Below, piece by piece: positions 34,386-46,242 of a stretch of 64,000 nucleotides of DNA; position 1 is the stretch's first letter; each line of letters starts with the position of its first letter. The notes beneath the pieces are model-generated. The model was not told the origin of the DNA and did no database searches. It saw only the letters and a program-made list of their open reading frames with translations. This DNA is from Bactrocera neohumeralis (lineage: Eukaryota > Arthropoda > Insecta > Diptera > Tephritidae): assembly GCF_024586455.1 (NCBI RefSeq), contig NC_065921.1, positions 66,155,528-66,219,527 of the forward strand, in the 5' to 3' direction. Position numbers and translations under genes: made by a program.

Positions 34386-36479
34386 AAATGAGATTGCTCT
34401 GGCTGTTTTTACCAGCGGTTACAGAGTCATGGTGTCGGTTTCAGCACTTTGTTTGTCTGTCCTTCCTTTTAAATTGTAATCTGAATTGTGGGAATCAATT
34501 TGTGTTTTGACTATCTCTATATTATTACCTCAAAGATTAAATGAATTACAGATTCAATAATACTGTATGATTGTGCTTAAGTTTTTTTTTTTTTGATATC
34601 GTATTAAGCATACTTTCTGTGTTATTAAAGGTAGTATCATATCAATAAGAGAGCAGCGTTTTATAGTAAAGAACAAGCTTAAACTTTCTCTTGTTATTTT
34701 TTGACGTGTTTCTTAAACAAATGGATTTGAACTCAGCAACGAGTTTATTTAGGTTGTCGTATTATACTTTTAAATGAAGATAATGCCACTCTATATTGTT
34801 GAGAGTTATACTCGTAATCGATCATAAACAGAATAAGTCCTTGAGTAGGTTCAGAGGTCGTGGTAAATTCTGACACTGCGAAACCGTATGTCATTGTAGT
34901 TTTAACCAATCTTCCATATTTTCTATGGGACGTAGACCCTTAAGCTCTCATGCCTGATTTCGATCATAATAACTGCCACAGTTCCAGTATATCTTAATAT
35001 GTTACTACTGCATCAGCCGACCGATACTATTTATTTATTATTGGCCATATAGAGGGCACCGCTTCGTCAAACTTCTGCATTTAAATTTTTGATCTTTGAT
35101 AAATAAACTGTTGATAAAGTAAACTTGCTTGAGAAATGTATAAAAATAGTCAAAGCCTTGCCATATGTTCCCAGGTGCGGGTTAAACTCTTGAAACGGTT
35201 TCTTGAAAACTCAAAATAACTTGATTAAATGCAGATTTAAATAGTGAGATATTTTCCGCTTTTGAGGATCAGATCGCCGATTAACTCTAAAGTAATAATC
35301 TTTTGAAGTGAATTGTGGTATCTACACCTACTACAAAAAGAACGCTTTCTGGCTCTTGCACATGCATTACAGGTTTCGAAAACGAGAGCGCGTTTTATTA
35401 TTTATATTTTTGTACTATTCTTGTTTATTTCGAAACTATTTTTAATTTATTTGCATTTATATTTCGACATACTCATGTTGCATATATATATGAAAGACGT
35501 AAATTTCCGTTATGAAAGCGCACGTAATTTCTTCATTATGTGCTTTAGCTGGCCTCATTCAAATCATGAACGCGTTGCCTACGTCCTGGTTACGTTACTT
35601 TCTTATCAGACAGTCTATAATTTAGCGCAAATGTCAAATAATTCCTGTCATTTCAGTTTGTTCATAACCTTTTGACCCGCACATAACCATACAAACACAA
35701 TCAAACGCGTCGACTAGGCGCTGACTTGCTACTTGGTAACAGAGCGCGCTGTACATACTCTCATGGATCTCATTAAAATTTCAAATTTAATATTAAACAA
35801 ACGCCTTGCTTAGTGTTCATTAAATTTAATTTAAAATTTTTGTGATTTTATTGCGAGCATAAAAGTAAAATATTTGACACTGCGGGTCGCTGTTACGCCA
35901 TGCAAGCGATAAGCCGCCTGTTTTTGTTGCATCATCATTGCAACTTTGAAATCTCTAGATTAAAGTCGAAAAATTGTGTGTTATCAGCTCGTGCTTAGGG
36001 AAGTTTCGTATTTTAATTAGCTACGAGCGTTTCTAGCATCAAGCGATGGAAAGTATTTTTAATTAAATTTTTGTTGTTATTGTAACGCTTTAAATAAATT
36101 TAATTACTTTATTAGGCGGATTTTTGGTATTGTGTAAGAAATGCTAGTTGATAATATTTAACAAATGAATATTTTATTTTTCAAAAAATGCTGATTCAAA
36201 GGTCCAAGTTCAATGCAAGCATCTGAAGTCGGATTTGAAAATAAATACATCATAATTGATAATTTTAATATTTTTATACTTTTTGTAGAAGGGAAGACTT
36301 TTTTATCAACACAGATTTTTTTAACAAGCAAAAATTAGAAAAATTGTAAATGTTAAATATTTTCATATAAATACACAGCTTTCTAGTGTCCAGATTACGG
36401 CCTTATTCCTGAAAATATTGAATGTGTCCTTGTTTTTAAATATATCTATAAATAAGTTTGAGTCTGTAAACAATGTAAG
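34386..36479. other. Unassigned AT-rich DNA
   Basis: No recognisable element or gene. A 120-codon frame at 35313-35675 starts at TTG and looks like chance open AT-rich sequence. 35680-35990 is a slightly GC-richer patch. Confidence 0.5.
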
Positions 36480-37900
36480 TTTAGTTTTCTAGTCATGATT
36501 CTGGGGTTCTGTGCACCTTTTCCGCAGATGCAAACATCACATGATCTTTACTCTCAGCCGCCTTACCGAAAATATGCGAAAAACAAAAAAGGAAGGTCTA
36601 AGTTCGGGTGCTTCTTGCAGGAATCAAGGCCAGGGAAATACCTTAAGGTGTAAAATGTCAACCAGAGGTTCGGAATCTAAGCAATTTTATACATTATTTA
36701 CCTATACATATATAACTCATACACTGACCGACATATTCGGCATAAGATATGTTAGAAAAAATTAAAATCATTACATATAGTACAGACTATATACTGTTAT
36801 CATGCCACTTACTAAAAATTGTTCCTTGGGTTTCATTGACATACAATCACCAATAACATGGAGTAAAGTCAGTCCGATGTTCGTAAATCCTGACATTAGT
36901 TATATGGGGGCTAGCTCAAGTTCTCACCCCATTTTATTTATTTTAGGTACAAAGACACACTGAGTAAAACAAGTTTTGTAATTTTCATTAAGATAACTCA
37001 CATATTGGCTGCTGAATGCAGTATAAAGTCACCCGGAAGTTCGAAAACTTTTATATTAGGTATATGAGGGCTCAGGGAAGTGTTGACCCTATTCAAACCA
37101 TTTTTAATATACAGAGTTACTATAGTCAGAAAATGATTCTCTCTGAGTTTCAATTGTACATACATATATCCCATATATTGACCGATATTTTCAGTCAAAA
37201 GTCAACTATAGATACTGGGGTCCACATATTCAGTACATAGGGGCTTTAACAGTTTGGGTTGATTTACTTTACATATTTTAAAGCAGTTATTAGTACAAAA
37301 TTGTATCCCGTTATATTAATTACTTCTTGATTTGTGTACTGGAAAGTGAAAGCTTCAAATGGAATTTAAAATTGTGTTATATGGGAAGTAGGCGTGGTTG
37401 TAGTCCGATTTTCACACTGTCGGTAGGAGTTATTATAATATTTACGCTGAGCAAATTTGGTTGTTTTAGTTTTAGTGGTTTAGGAAATATGTACATTGAC
37501 TTATTAGAGGGCGGGGCCACTTCTATTTTTTCAAAAGTTTTTCCCACATTTACTCCTTTTTCCTGCGATCCCCTGTGCGAAATTATAGTTTTATATCTTA
37601 ATTTAGTGCTTAGTTATGGCATTATATATTTTTTCAGTTAATGGCGTTTTGTGGGTCTGGCAGTGGTCTGATTACGCCCATCTACGAACTCGTAATTTTT
37701 TTTACTAAAGATTCCGCAAATCTAAGTTTTACTTAAGTTACAGCTTGTACGGTCGGCCGGACGGACAGATTGACAGTCACCCGGATCTCAACTTTTCTCG
37801 TCATCTTGATCATTTATATACATGTATAACCCCATATTTATTTCGCTTAGTTTTAGAGGATACGTACAACCGTTAGGTGAGATAGCAACAGCTTGAATGA
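36480..37900 (+). repeat. Repeat D, long dispersed repeat with internal sub-repeats
   Basis: Two or more degenerate sub-units of roughly 150 bp recur between 36700 and 37240. Each has a form of 'cacatattgaccgatat' or 'cacactgagtaaaac', then 'agtaaagtcagtccgatgtt' or 'gtataaagtcacccggaagt', then a 'tatatgggggct' word. The 3' part holds atgggaagtaggcgtggttg (from about 37381) and a terminal segment: gtacggtcggccggacggac, agacattgacagtcacccgg-like text, and cgtacaaccgttaggtgag to about 37885. I recall similar non-coding repeats in other higher flies, but the class is not known to me and only one copy is in the window. Confidence 0.55.
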
Positions 37901-38309
37901 GTGTAATTATGGGGAGAGAGAACGTGGGGATAAACCAATTTGCCAAAGCGTTGGACATGGAAGGACATTATTTTAGTGACATTGGTGCACAATTCCCGAA
38001 AAGGAAAAGTTGAAAGCTGGAATATTTGAAGCAGCAATCACTGAAAGATACAGATATTATTAAAGTTATGACTGTTCTGAAAAGTGATTCGTGGCAAAGT
38101 TTTGAGATAATAGTCAAAAATTTCTTATGTAACCATTAAGTACCAAATGATAATGAAATTGTGCAAAATATGCTGGCAAATTTTATGTTTCAAAGAGCAA
38201 ATATCTCCATACACAACTGCATATATTTGCGCATAATGTTGAAAATTAAAGTGAAGAACAGAGAGCGTGTCAACCAGGATGTAAAAGTGATGGAAGTATC
38301 CGTTCCCGT
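37901..38309. other. Unassigned spacer
   Basis: No gene or repeat recognised. Confidence 0.5.
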
Positions 38310-38425
38310 GACAGTCGGGTCTACGTAACCGGAACGAACCGATTTTAATCCGGCCAGAGACTGTCAAACCGGCAGCATTCCTTCAAATTACTTCACGAAT
38401 GTTTGCTGCCTCTACAACAACAACA
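38310..38425. repeat. SINE-like hairpin repeat, second copy
   Basis: GTGACAGTCGGGTCTACG begins an inverted pair GACAGTC (38312-38318) and GACTGTC, around an inner CCGATT..AATCCG stem. A second part (accggcagcattccttcaaa) and a caacaacaacaa tail follow. The first 65 bp align with 2393-2460. Retroposon nature is inferred from the A-rich tail and from the target duplication of the other copy. Confidence 0.55.
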
Positions 38426-38939
38426 AGTAAAGGCAGAATGGTATTAAGGTTGTAGATCGTCTTTGGATGGATGGTTCTTAAAACGATATTGCCACCTGGA
38501 TAAACTCATAAAAATCGTTTTATTGAAATATAACACATGGTGGAGCACACTTTTACTTCAGTTTTTTTTTTAATTTTGGATTTTGTTTGAATTTATTAAA
38601 TTAATTTTTAATTAAATTAAGTTAATTTTTTTTAAATATGAACAATTTTTTTTTTAATATTTTTTAATATAATTTATTTTTTTCACTATTTTCTAAATTA
38701 TGCGGTCTTCTATTAAAGTCTCTGCGAATGGCAGTCATCATGACGTGGTTTAGCGGCATTTTCGGTCTCTCCTAATCGGTGTAAGTGGTGCTGTATAGAA
38801 CTCATCAAGTGGATTGCTTGAGGCCGCATGCATCGGTGACCAGGAGTAGGCACCTTTTCATCCAGGGTGTAATGCGAATTCCTGCCTTCGAACAAATATG
38901 AATTACAATTATCGCTTAATCTCAAGTAAAAACCAGAAA
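38426..38939. other. Extremely AT-rich spacer
   Basis: 38560-38700 is almost pure A/T with long T runs and taattaaattaa words. No gene. Confidence 0.6.
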
Positions 38940-39420
38940 TAACGGTCACTTGGCTGCACCGAAGCAATAATACAAGGAGTTGATTTTGCTCGATTAGTAG
39001 GTATGACAGTTATATGCTATAGTGATCCGATCAGAACAAATTTTCGGCGATTATATCGTTGTTTCGAATAGTAATATCGTCAAACAAAAAAGTTTTTCAT
39101 ACAAAAACGTAGTGCCAACCGTTCAGTTTGTTTGGCAGTTATATGCTATAGTTGTCCGATATCTGCAGTTCCGACAAATGAGCTGTTTCTTGGGGAGAAA
39201 AGGACGTGTGCAAAATTTCATTTTGATATCCCAGACATTGAGCAACTTTTTCGCGTATACGCAGACAGGCAGACGAATAGACGGACACAGCTAAATCAAC
39301 TCAGCTCGTTTCAATACATACATACATATATACTATCTATATTTTTTTCGTGTTTGTATGTTACAAACTTTTTGGCAACCTTAATAGCTACTATATATGT
39401 ATGCTGTTCAGGGTATAATA
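38940..39420 (-). repeat. Repeat A copy with internal deletion
   Basis: Minus strand. The family 3' end is at 38945-38970 (cttggctgcaccgaagcaat, reverse complement of the hairpin region); then, after missing text, ttggcagttatatgctatag, ccgacaaatgagctgtttct, agacaggcagacgaatagac, ctaaatcaactcagctcg, and the 5' end ctgttcagggtataat at 39405-39420. Confidence 0.85.
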
Positions 39421-40072
39421 CACTCATCGGCCTTCTTGTTGGCGGACAATTAAATTAAATAAATGCATCAACTGTCAGCCGCGCGATGGCCAACACTCGG
39501 CTGGATTTTACATAAGTACGTAATTAAATATTTTTAGCATTCATTTTTAAAGCTAAAAATAAAATATTTTCATGCTCTCATCATAAAAACGGAAGAGCTG
39601 TAAATATATAAAAATAAACTTATTGTAAATTCCAGAGCTAAAATAATATTGAAAATAACAATAACAATGAGTTTGTCGTATATTTTAGGCCCGACAAGAC
39701 TGTAGTATGGAAATGGAAAACGTGTTGACTGCATATTAAAGGAGCGCTGATTACTCCGCCATAATAACAACTGAAATATGGAGCTGCGTTACCCCGGCAT
39801 TAACGCGATTTGTTCCTTACTTTCATAATATCCTTTTTGCCACAAATACATTAATTAAATATTCATATATTCTTAACAGGTACTTAACCTCAAAACAAAA
39901 AAAATGTTTCAAGCCCATTTTTTTTTTTATTTTTGTTGAAATCCCATCATCCCAGCCTCAGTCAACCAACACGACGACATGCATCGTCATTGACGCTTCG
40001 TGTGGGAGATCCATAAAATGCTTTCCCCCTTTCTTCATGCATATTTCTGTTCTAAATTGTTCTTAATATACA
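39421..40072. other. Unassigned AT-rich DNA
   Basis: No gene or repeat recognised. Confidence 0.5.
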
Positions 40073-40948
40073 TACAAGTTGCGTTCCAAAGTAAACAGGA
40101 CTTAAAAAAAAAACAGAATAAATGTTTTTTTCGGCAAAATCAATTTATTTTATTCAAAATGGTCTCCTTCTGCTTCAATACAGCTTTTTGCACAGTCCAA
40201 AAGCAAGTCTAATGAGTGTTTTAGCTGGTTGGCCGGTATGGCGCTTTCGTTTCTTGGGCAAATGCATTTTACCGAAAAGGAAGAAGTCGCGCGGTGCCAT
40301 ATCAGGTGAATACGGGGAGTAGTTAATGGTTAAAATAGGATTTTTGGTCAAATAAACCTCTTTAATGATATCCTTCGAACGTTGGATTCTGAAGCAATTT
40401 TTGGTCGTCAGTCAATTTGTGCAGAACAAACCGTGCACACACCTTTCGTAAGCCCAAATGTTCCGTCAAAATGCGATAAATCGATGTTTTGGTGATGTTC
40501 AATTCCATTTCCATGAATTTCAATAACGATTTTGGCTGATTTTTGATGAATTCATGAACAGTTTCGATGGTTTCGATTGGTGATCACGTATTTTGATTGA
40601 CCTGTCCTCACGACCACTTTGAAAACGTTGAAACCACTTGTGCACTCTGCTATGGGATAGGCAATCATCGCCATAAACTTGTTTCATCACTTGAAATGTT
40701 TCGGTAAAAGTTTTACCAATTTTAAAACAAAATTTAATGTTGGCTCTTTGTTCGAAGCTCATTTTCGCACCGATAACACAAACATACTGACACTTAAAAC
40801 ACAATAACTTCACTTCCAATCTATGAAATGTCATGAAATGGACAATCAATAAAGTTAGCAGATTCTAACGCACCAGTCGACATATAGATATCGCCACCAG
40901 GGAGCGCTAGATTAAAAAAGTCCTGTTTACTATGGAACGCACCTTGTA
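40073..40948 (-). mobile_element. Mariner element E, internally deleted sister of B
   Basis: 876 bp between TA dinucleotides (40073-40074, 40947-40948). The transposase-start end reads CAAGGTGCGTTCCATAGTAA (reverse complement of 40946-40927); the other end reads caagttgcgttccaaagtaa. The minus-strand frame starts at 40761 (MSFEQRANIKFCFKIGKTFT) and breaks after FQRFQSGRED. Later pieces include LTINYSPYSPDMAPRDFFLF; the third catalytic D survives, but the cysteine before it is Arg. The region with the first and second catalytic Asp is deleted at nearly the same place as in B (after the RIQ.SKD segment, rejoining at LTKN). Non-autonomous. Confidence 0.93.
40893..40909 (+). promoter_or_regulatory. 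CTCF-core-like motif in mariner E subterminal DNA
   Basis: GCCACCAGGGAGCGCTA, differing at one base from the word in mariner B (A for G at the eleventh position). Same relative place, about 35-50 bp inside the transposase-start end. Binding is inference. Confidence 0.45.
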
Positions 40949-41575
40949 TATAAATTAATTTTTTCTTCTAAAATTCTCTATGCGCCCGCAGCGTCGTCGT
41001 CTTCGTTGGCTGTCAAGCGAGTGAAGTAAGAGATCTATCTAAAAATATATCAACTAAATCCATTAGTTATGCTCTAGCAAAGTAGTTCAACGTAAGCATT
41101 TAGAACTTCTTAGACAAAAAATAGAAAATTCAAAACAAAAAAAAATAATAAGAAATAAGAGAAAAGAAGAGAAATTAGACAAAACGCTTAAATGAAATAA
41201 AACAAATGTGTTTGAAAAAGTCTTGAAATTTCTCGTTTGAGTGGGCATTTTGTGTGTTTTGCATGTCTGGCGGGTGCAGTTAATTTTTGTTCTATTTTAC
41301 TATATATTTGCTTCATTCTTGTCTCTCAGATGCGTATAATCGCGCAGACATTGTCACAAAATGTTTTCGAATTTCTTTAGAAAAATCCAAACAATAAAAT
41401 TGCTATTCGAAAACGTTTTTATTTCAACCTTACAATGCTAGAATTTTGAAACTTCATTCACTTCGACTTCATTTCCACCGACTTCATTTTCACTAAATCC
41501 GATCAAAGACCTCCGAGAATTTCGTGGTTTTAACGCGCATCCGAACCCTAAAAGGAAGCGAACCGGTTTTAAGGT
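40949..41575. other. Unassigned spacer
   Basis: Poly-A-rich segment at 41120-41220; no gene or repeat recognised. Confidence 0.5.
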
Positions 41576-42265
41576 TTTTTGTTGCTTTTGGTGGAAGGCA
41601 TTTCAAGCAAAATTGCGAAAAGCAACCTGAAGAGATGAAGAGTTGCCATTTCATCTATAAAAAAAACGGTTGGTGTGGTTTGTAGGCCGGTGGTGGAATC
41701 ATCCGTCCATATTTTTTCATAAATACGGCAGGAACGTAAACGTCAATGGCGACCGTTATCGCGCTAACCGACTATTTGATGCTTGATATTGAAGCTCGTG
41801 ATCTCAGCGACATTTGGTTTCAACAAGACGGCGCCACACATCGCATTAATAAATGGATTTATTGAAAGAACACTTCGGTGAGCAGATAATTTCACGTTTT
41901 GGGCCGATCGATTAGCCACCAAGATCGTGGGATATCACCCTTAGATTTTTTCCTTAAGGGATAGGTAAAGTTTAAAGCCTATGCTGACAATCCCGCTTCG
42001 ATTCAGGCCTTGGAGCAAAACATTACGCTTGTCATTCTCCAGTTTCCAGTTGAAATGCTCGACGAGTTATCGAAAATTGGACTCAACGTATGGGCCAACT
42101 GAGACGTAGCCGCGGCCAACATTTGGAATAGATAATCTTCAAAAAAACAAATACCGAAGAATGTTCTTTCGAATGAAAATAAACATTCCCCAATAAATTT
42201 GAAATTTCTGTGTTTTTTTCTTTAAAAAAGTAGATAATCTCGAAAAGGATCACTTTTTATAACTT
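41576..42265 (+). mobile_element. Tc1/mariner-like transposase remnant, C-terminal half
   Basis: Starts near EKQPEEM (about 41618). It continues across frames: KYGRNVNVNGDRYRANRLFD near 41720; a catalytic FQQDGATH-type box at about 41818 (tttcaacaagacggcgccac); GEQIISRFGPID near 41880; a decayed PPRSWDITL at the third catalytic box; and the C-terminus IENWTQRMGQLRRSRGQHLE at about 42071-42130. The 3' end is about 42262 (aaaagtagataatctcgaaa, aggatcac). Closest relative in the window is 59973-61150, with which it can be aligned almost base for base over the 3' 550 bp. Confidence 0.85.
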
Positions 42266-43364
42266 TATTTTCGATATCTCGTTTCTATTTTGATTGGACT
42301 GACATCGAGTGTCAAATTCAAATAATCTTCGATAACCTAAACAACCCACCCATAAGTACCTACATACATACATATGTACATATGTAAGAGATCGCTACAT
42401 AAATGACTTTCGTCGAAAGAAATACTTATCAACAATTGTCTCGTAAGTACGATTATTTACGCACACACACATAAACTTATTATAAATAATAGTCAGTGAA
42501 TAAAGTGTGGATGGTGTAAAGCAACTACAACAAAGTAGGACAAAGAGAAGTAACGAAAATATGTTATGCTGCCTAGAAGGTGTTATATTTTGACAACTGA
42601 ATTGAGTGTGAAAAGCTACTGTTTGACAGTCCAAATATCTAGCTATGCATGCAGACGGACAGACAGCGTAAAGCAAAGCAGCGGCTTGTGTGCTTGAAAT
42701 ATGTATACTGCCCGTTTTCAGATAGCGATATATTTACATACATACATATGTACTATATACAAATGCCGATACGTATCTCATATCTATTTCGAAAGAACGA
42801 CCAAAAAGACAATGATATGTTGGAGTTAGATATAGGATTGACATTTGCAGAAAGGAGAAGTTGTTGTAGCGATTGTGTGAAGTGCTCTCTATACACTTCT
42901 ATGATAAGCGTGCTGAAAGACATGCCAGTTTACAGCTATCTATCTGGATATTTATGTGTGTAGCAGTTTGAGCGTACAAATATTTATCTAGTTACATATG
43001 TTTTGTATTGAATTACAAAAAATGTTTATCGAGGTATCAATCTGTATATGAATGGGTATAGTGGTACTCGGCATTCTTGAAGGAAGAGGAATACTCATTA
43101 ATCAGTAGATCTTAGGTTATTATGATATGCTTGATGTTATCGGAGTAAACACTTATGTTTATGTAGACAGTATTAAAAAAACAATTGTAACCGAGTCTTT
43201 TTTTGAAAAATTTTAAATTCTAAAAATCACAAGTACTAAATTTTGAAATTAATTGTTTGAAGTATGAGCTGTCCTGAGCAACTCCTGCCCCATCTGTTTT
43301 CAGGCTCTCTTTATTAACTTCAGGTTCAGACTTATTGACTGCTCTAGCGTTTTTCAAGCCGAGA
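42266..43364. other. Unassigned DNA with microsatellite words
   Basis: tacctacatacatacatatg at about 42358-42377 and similar at 42735. Short frames only (93 and 104 codons), without domains. Confidence 0.5.
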
Positions 43365-43382
43365 TGTGTGTGTGTGTGTGTG
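43365..43382. repeat. (TG)9 microsatellite
   Basis: Nine uninterrupted TG units at the left margin of the LINE fragment, where related copies carry the VFQAEV codons of the RNase H domain. Confidence 0.9.
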
Positions 43383-43870
43383 GTACCATTAAGTTGGCGG
43401 CAGATTTCCTGCTCCGTAGTACAGCCTCCTTCAGAGCAGTGACTAGCCACTTTGATAGCATGGCGCCGATACTAGACTTGAGCTCTTTAACTGTGCGTCT
43501 TAGATTTCTTTAGGAATGCATAAGCTCGTTGGCAATAGCATCGAGTCACTTTCTGATCTAGTGTGGGTGTCAGGCTACAGTCGAATCGCTGGTAATTGCA
43601 AAACTGACGAGGTAGCAAGGAAAGGCACACTAGCTCCTCTAAAAGTAAAATGAACACAGGTCGGAGGTCCACTCACCTCGTGCATTTTACTACACGTTAG
43701 TTGGCTCTCGTGGGAGCTACCACTGTCGCAAGATACTTTTAGCCCAAGGTCGATCCCAAAAGATCCCGCGAGCTATTTGTCTTCAATAAGGCTAGCTTCC
43801 CCTAGTTATGGGTTTCTAACCAGTCACTACCCTATCGGTATCGGCATCGGTAAAGTTGAGAATCTGATCG
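43383..43870 (+). mobile_element. LINE RNase H fragment
   Basis: Readable pieces: AADFLLRSTASFRAVTSHFD at about 43397, SSLTVRLRFL, then WVSGYSRIAGNCKTDEVARK at about 43563 with GTLAPLK (family WVPGHSGIAGNCKADELARK), and a decayed GFLTSHYPIGI near 43805 (family GILTGHCPIG). Same family as 46500-46990 and 49005-49490. Frameshifts and stops; dead. Confidence 0.8.
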
Positions 43871-44647
43871 AAACAACTCAATATCTCCTACTTAATCAAG
43901 ATTTTAACAATTGGGAGCACACACTTTCAGACATGCCACTGAGCTAGTGGGAATAGAAATTAAACACCTAAGAAAACTTGTATGAGCTCCAAGTCGATTT
44001 GCCGCCTTATAACATGGGATACAGGTTGTTAATCTGATCTCCTAAAACCTGTGCAGGGGAAAGCACATACTACTTGCATTCAGTGGCGCGACCTTGATAG
44101 CATTCCTGTAATGTAAATAGCTTTATCTGCATTATTATCAAGCGGTTCTTCCGATATATTCCCCAAATAGTTCATTACTTCCTTTCTTCTTGGAAATATT
44201 TCTTTATATGCAAATATACATTTTTTTGTCAATCCAAAAGCATTTTTAATCTCAAATTGCAGTTTGAAATGAAAATAATATAAATATATTAAATTACATT
44301 TGTTAAATGATTACCTCATACAATATTATAAATGTATTACTTTTGTAATTCGAATTCATGAATGGAATTTTTGGCATTTAAATTTTGCTTTGGAACAGTT
44401 TTAGAAGGCAATTCGCTAAGTGCTGATTTTTGAAATTTCCTCATAGTGAATGCTCAACTGAACATCAATGGATTGTTGTTATGTAAATATATTCCAAAAT
44501 CATAAATATTTATGTATGTACATGTATACAAAATTTATGTAATTGAATTGTCGATATGTACAATCTTATTATATACCAAAATGCAAATGCTTAATTGTGA
44601 GTTCAAAATCATTTAAGTTCCCATGTTCACAGCGCTTGATGTAAACT
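43871..44647. other. Unassigned AT-rich DNA
   Basis: No gene or repeat recognised apart from tatgtatgtacatgtatac words near 44510. Confidence 0.5.
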
Positions 44648-44706
44648 ATCGCAAACCGTTAACTTCGGCTGTACCAAAGCTTAATACCCTTCACAGGTGC
44701 ATTTCT
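44648..44706 (-). repeat. Repeat A, 3'-end fragment
   Basis: Reads gttaacttcggctgtaccaa, agcttaatacccttcacagg, tgcatttct: the reverse complement of the repeat A 3' terminus including its hairpin. It abuts the LINE fragment directly. Confidence 0.85.
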
Positions 44707-45165
44707 CATAGCATAGAGGGGCATAATGAATGGATTTCCACCTTACCCAAGTACTCAGTGGGCATGGTTGCTTCAGAAGCTACCTATTCAAATATCGTCA
44801 TGACTTTAGTCCATACTGGCCGATGTGTACAGAGTGTTTAGAAGACTCTGAACACGTGTTCTTTTACTGCCCTCGATTTTCAAGTATAAGGGAAAAGCTG
44901 AAAACCAGCCTTGGAGGTAGTATCACGGTGGAAATTTTGATTGCACTTACATATGGGTGAGTCCTCTATAAAATGGAAAGCTGTCAGCGAAGCGGCAGCA
45001 CAAATTATGACAAGGCTGAGACTGTTACAACAGATTTGGCGTCAGTCAGTCCGTGCAATAGAGGAGACTTAAATGTCTTCTTCTCTCCCATGAAGTAGTA
45101 CTTTGTCCAGTGGTCCCGTCGGAGAGACATGAGATGGGAGTAAGTTAGGTTTAGCGCACTCCGGC
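44707..45165 (+). mobile_element. R1-like LINE C-terminal fragment with 3' UTR
   Basis: After a short decayed lead, LFKYRHDFSPYWPMCTECLE, DSEHVFFYCPRFSSIREKLK and TSLGGSITVEILIAL (44777-44957) form the zinc-knuckle-like C-terminal domain; after one stop, WKAVSEAAAQIMTRLRLLQQ and RQSVRAIEET follow to a stop at about 45072. The 3' UTR continues to a ttagg-containing end at about 45155. It aligns with 20900-21227 plus 22514-22575 and so serves as the empty-site reference for mariner C. Confidence 0.85.
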
Positions 45166-45234
45166 TTTCGATGCTTCCTCCTACTTTAAAAAAAAAGGAG
45201 GGGAATAAAACGAAACTAAAACTAAATTTTGATT

Positions 45235-45665
45235 GATAAGTTTGTATGGCATAGCTATAGTATAGTGGTAGTGTAACTATAGTTGTTGGATCTGAACAAT
45301 TTCTTCGGAGATTGTAGCGCTGCCTTGGACTATAATCTGTGCAAAATTTCGTGAAGGTAATTTATCAGATAAAAAAGTTCTCCACACATGAAATTAATTT
45401 TGATCGTTCACTTTGTATGGCAGCTAGACTATTTTATACTGATCAAATATCGGCGGTTCCGACAAATTTGCAGCTTCGTGAATGTAGGCAATATTTCTGA
45501 TCAATATATCAAAAACTGAGGGTTGTCGTATATACGGATCGACGAACAAAACTAAATCGACGCAACTCGTTATGCTAATCATCTACATACCATATATACA
45601 TACATTCATGTATATTTATTTAATAGCGCCTTCGCTTACTTAATCTACGCTGTTGAGGGTATAAT
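45235..45665 (-). repeat. Repeat A copy
   Basis: Minus strand: agtttgtatggcatagctat, gatctgaacaatttcttcgg, agattgta, cactttgtatggcagctaga, tcggcggttccgacaaattt, tcaaaaactgagggttgtcg, aaatcgacgcaactcgttat, and the 5' end ctgttgagggtataata at 45648-45664. The 3' hairpin end is lost. Confidence 0.85.
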
Positions 45666-46242
45666 ATATGATTACACAAAAATTAACAAAAAATGTTGGA
45701 AAAAAGTGTCAGCTTAAAGAGTCGAAAAAGCTGAGCGTAGCATATAATTGCTTCAGCTAGCATATGTAGTGGTTAAAAATATGCATAAAGTACGAAATAA
45801 AGAGTTGAAAAACGATCAAAACGAAAATAAATCCCAAAACAAAGCTAATTGTCAACAGAGTTCTCCAATTGAGTCACCCGAGTCGCGATAATGCAACACG
45901 ATGAGCCATAGCCAAATGGGAAGTGGCAACAAAAAAAATTTATAATAATAAAAATAAAAAAAAAACAGTTCATTCGGTACACTCTGTGTAAATTGTCTCT
46001 GGAATTTCGGTCTGAAAATAGTGCAATAATAAGTTTTTATATGATAATCTTCAGTTCAGTTTTGACGGATCATAAATAGTTCACGAAAATTCAGATATTG
46101 ACTGTTTATATGCTAATTGCTCACAGTTGCAATAATATCTAGTATAACTCATTTCTTTTGACTTACGTATAGATTCTCTTGGATATATGCCATAGATCTA
46201 ACATTAGAACTTGCATATGCATTTTTACCTCGAACAAAAACC
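45666..46242. other. Unassigned AT-rich DNA upstream of the candidate exon
   Basis: No repeat recognised. No TATA/initiator combination stands out just before 46243. Confidence 0.45.
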
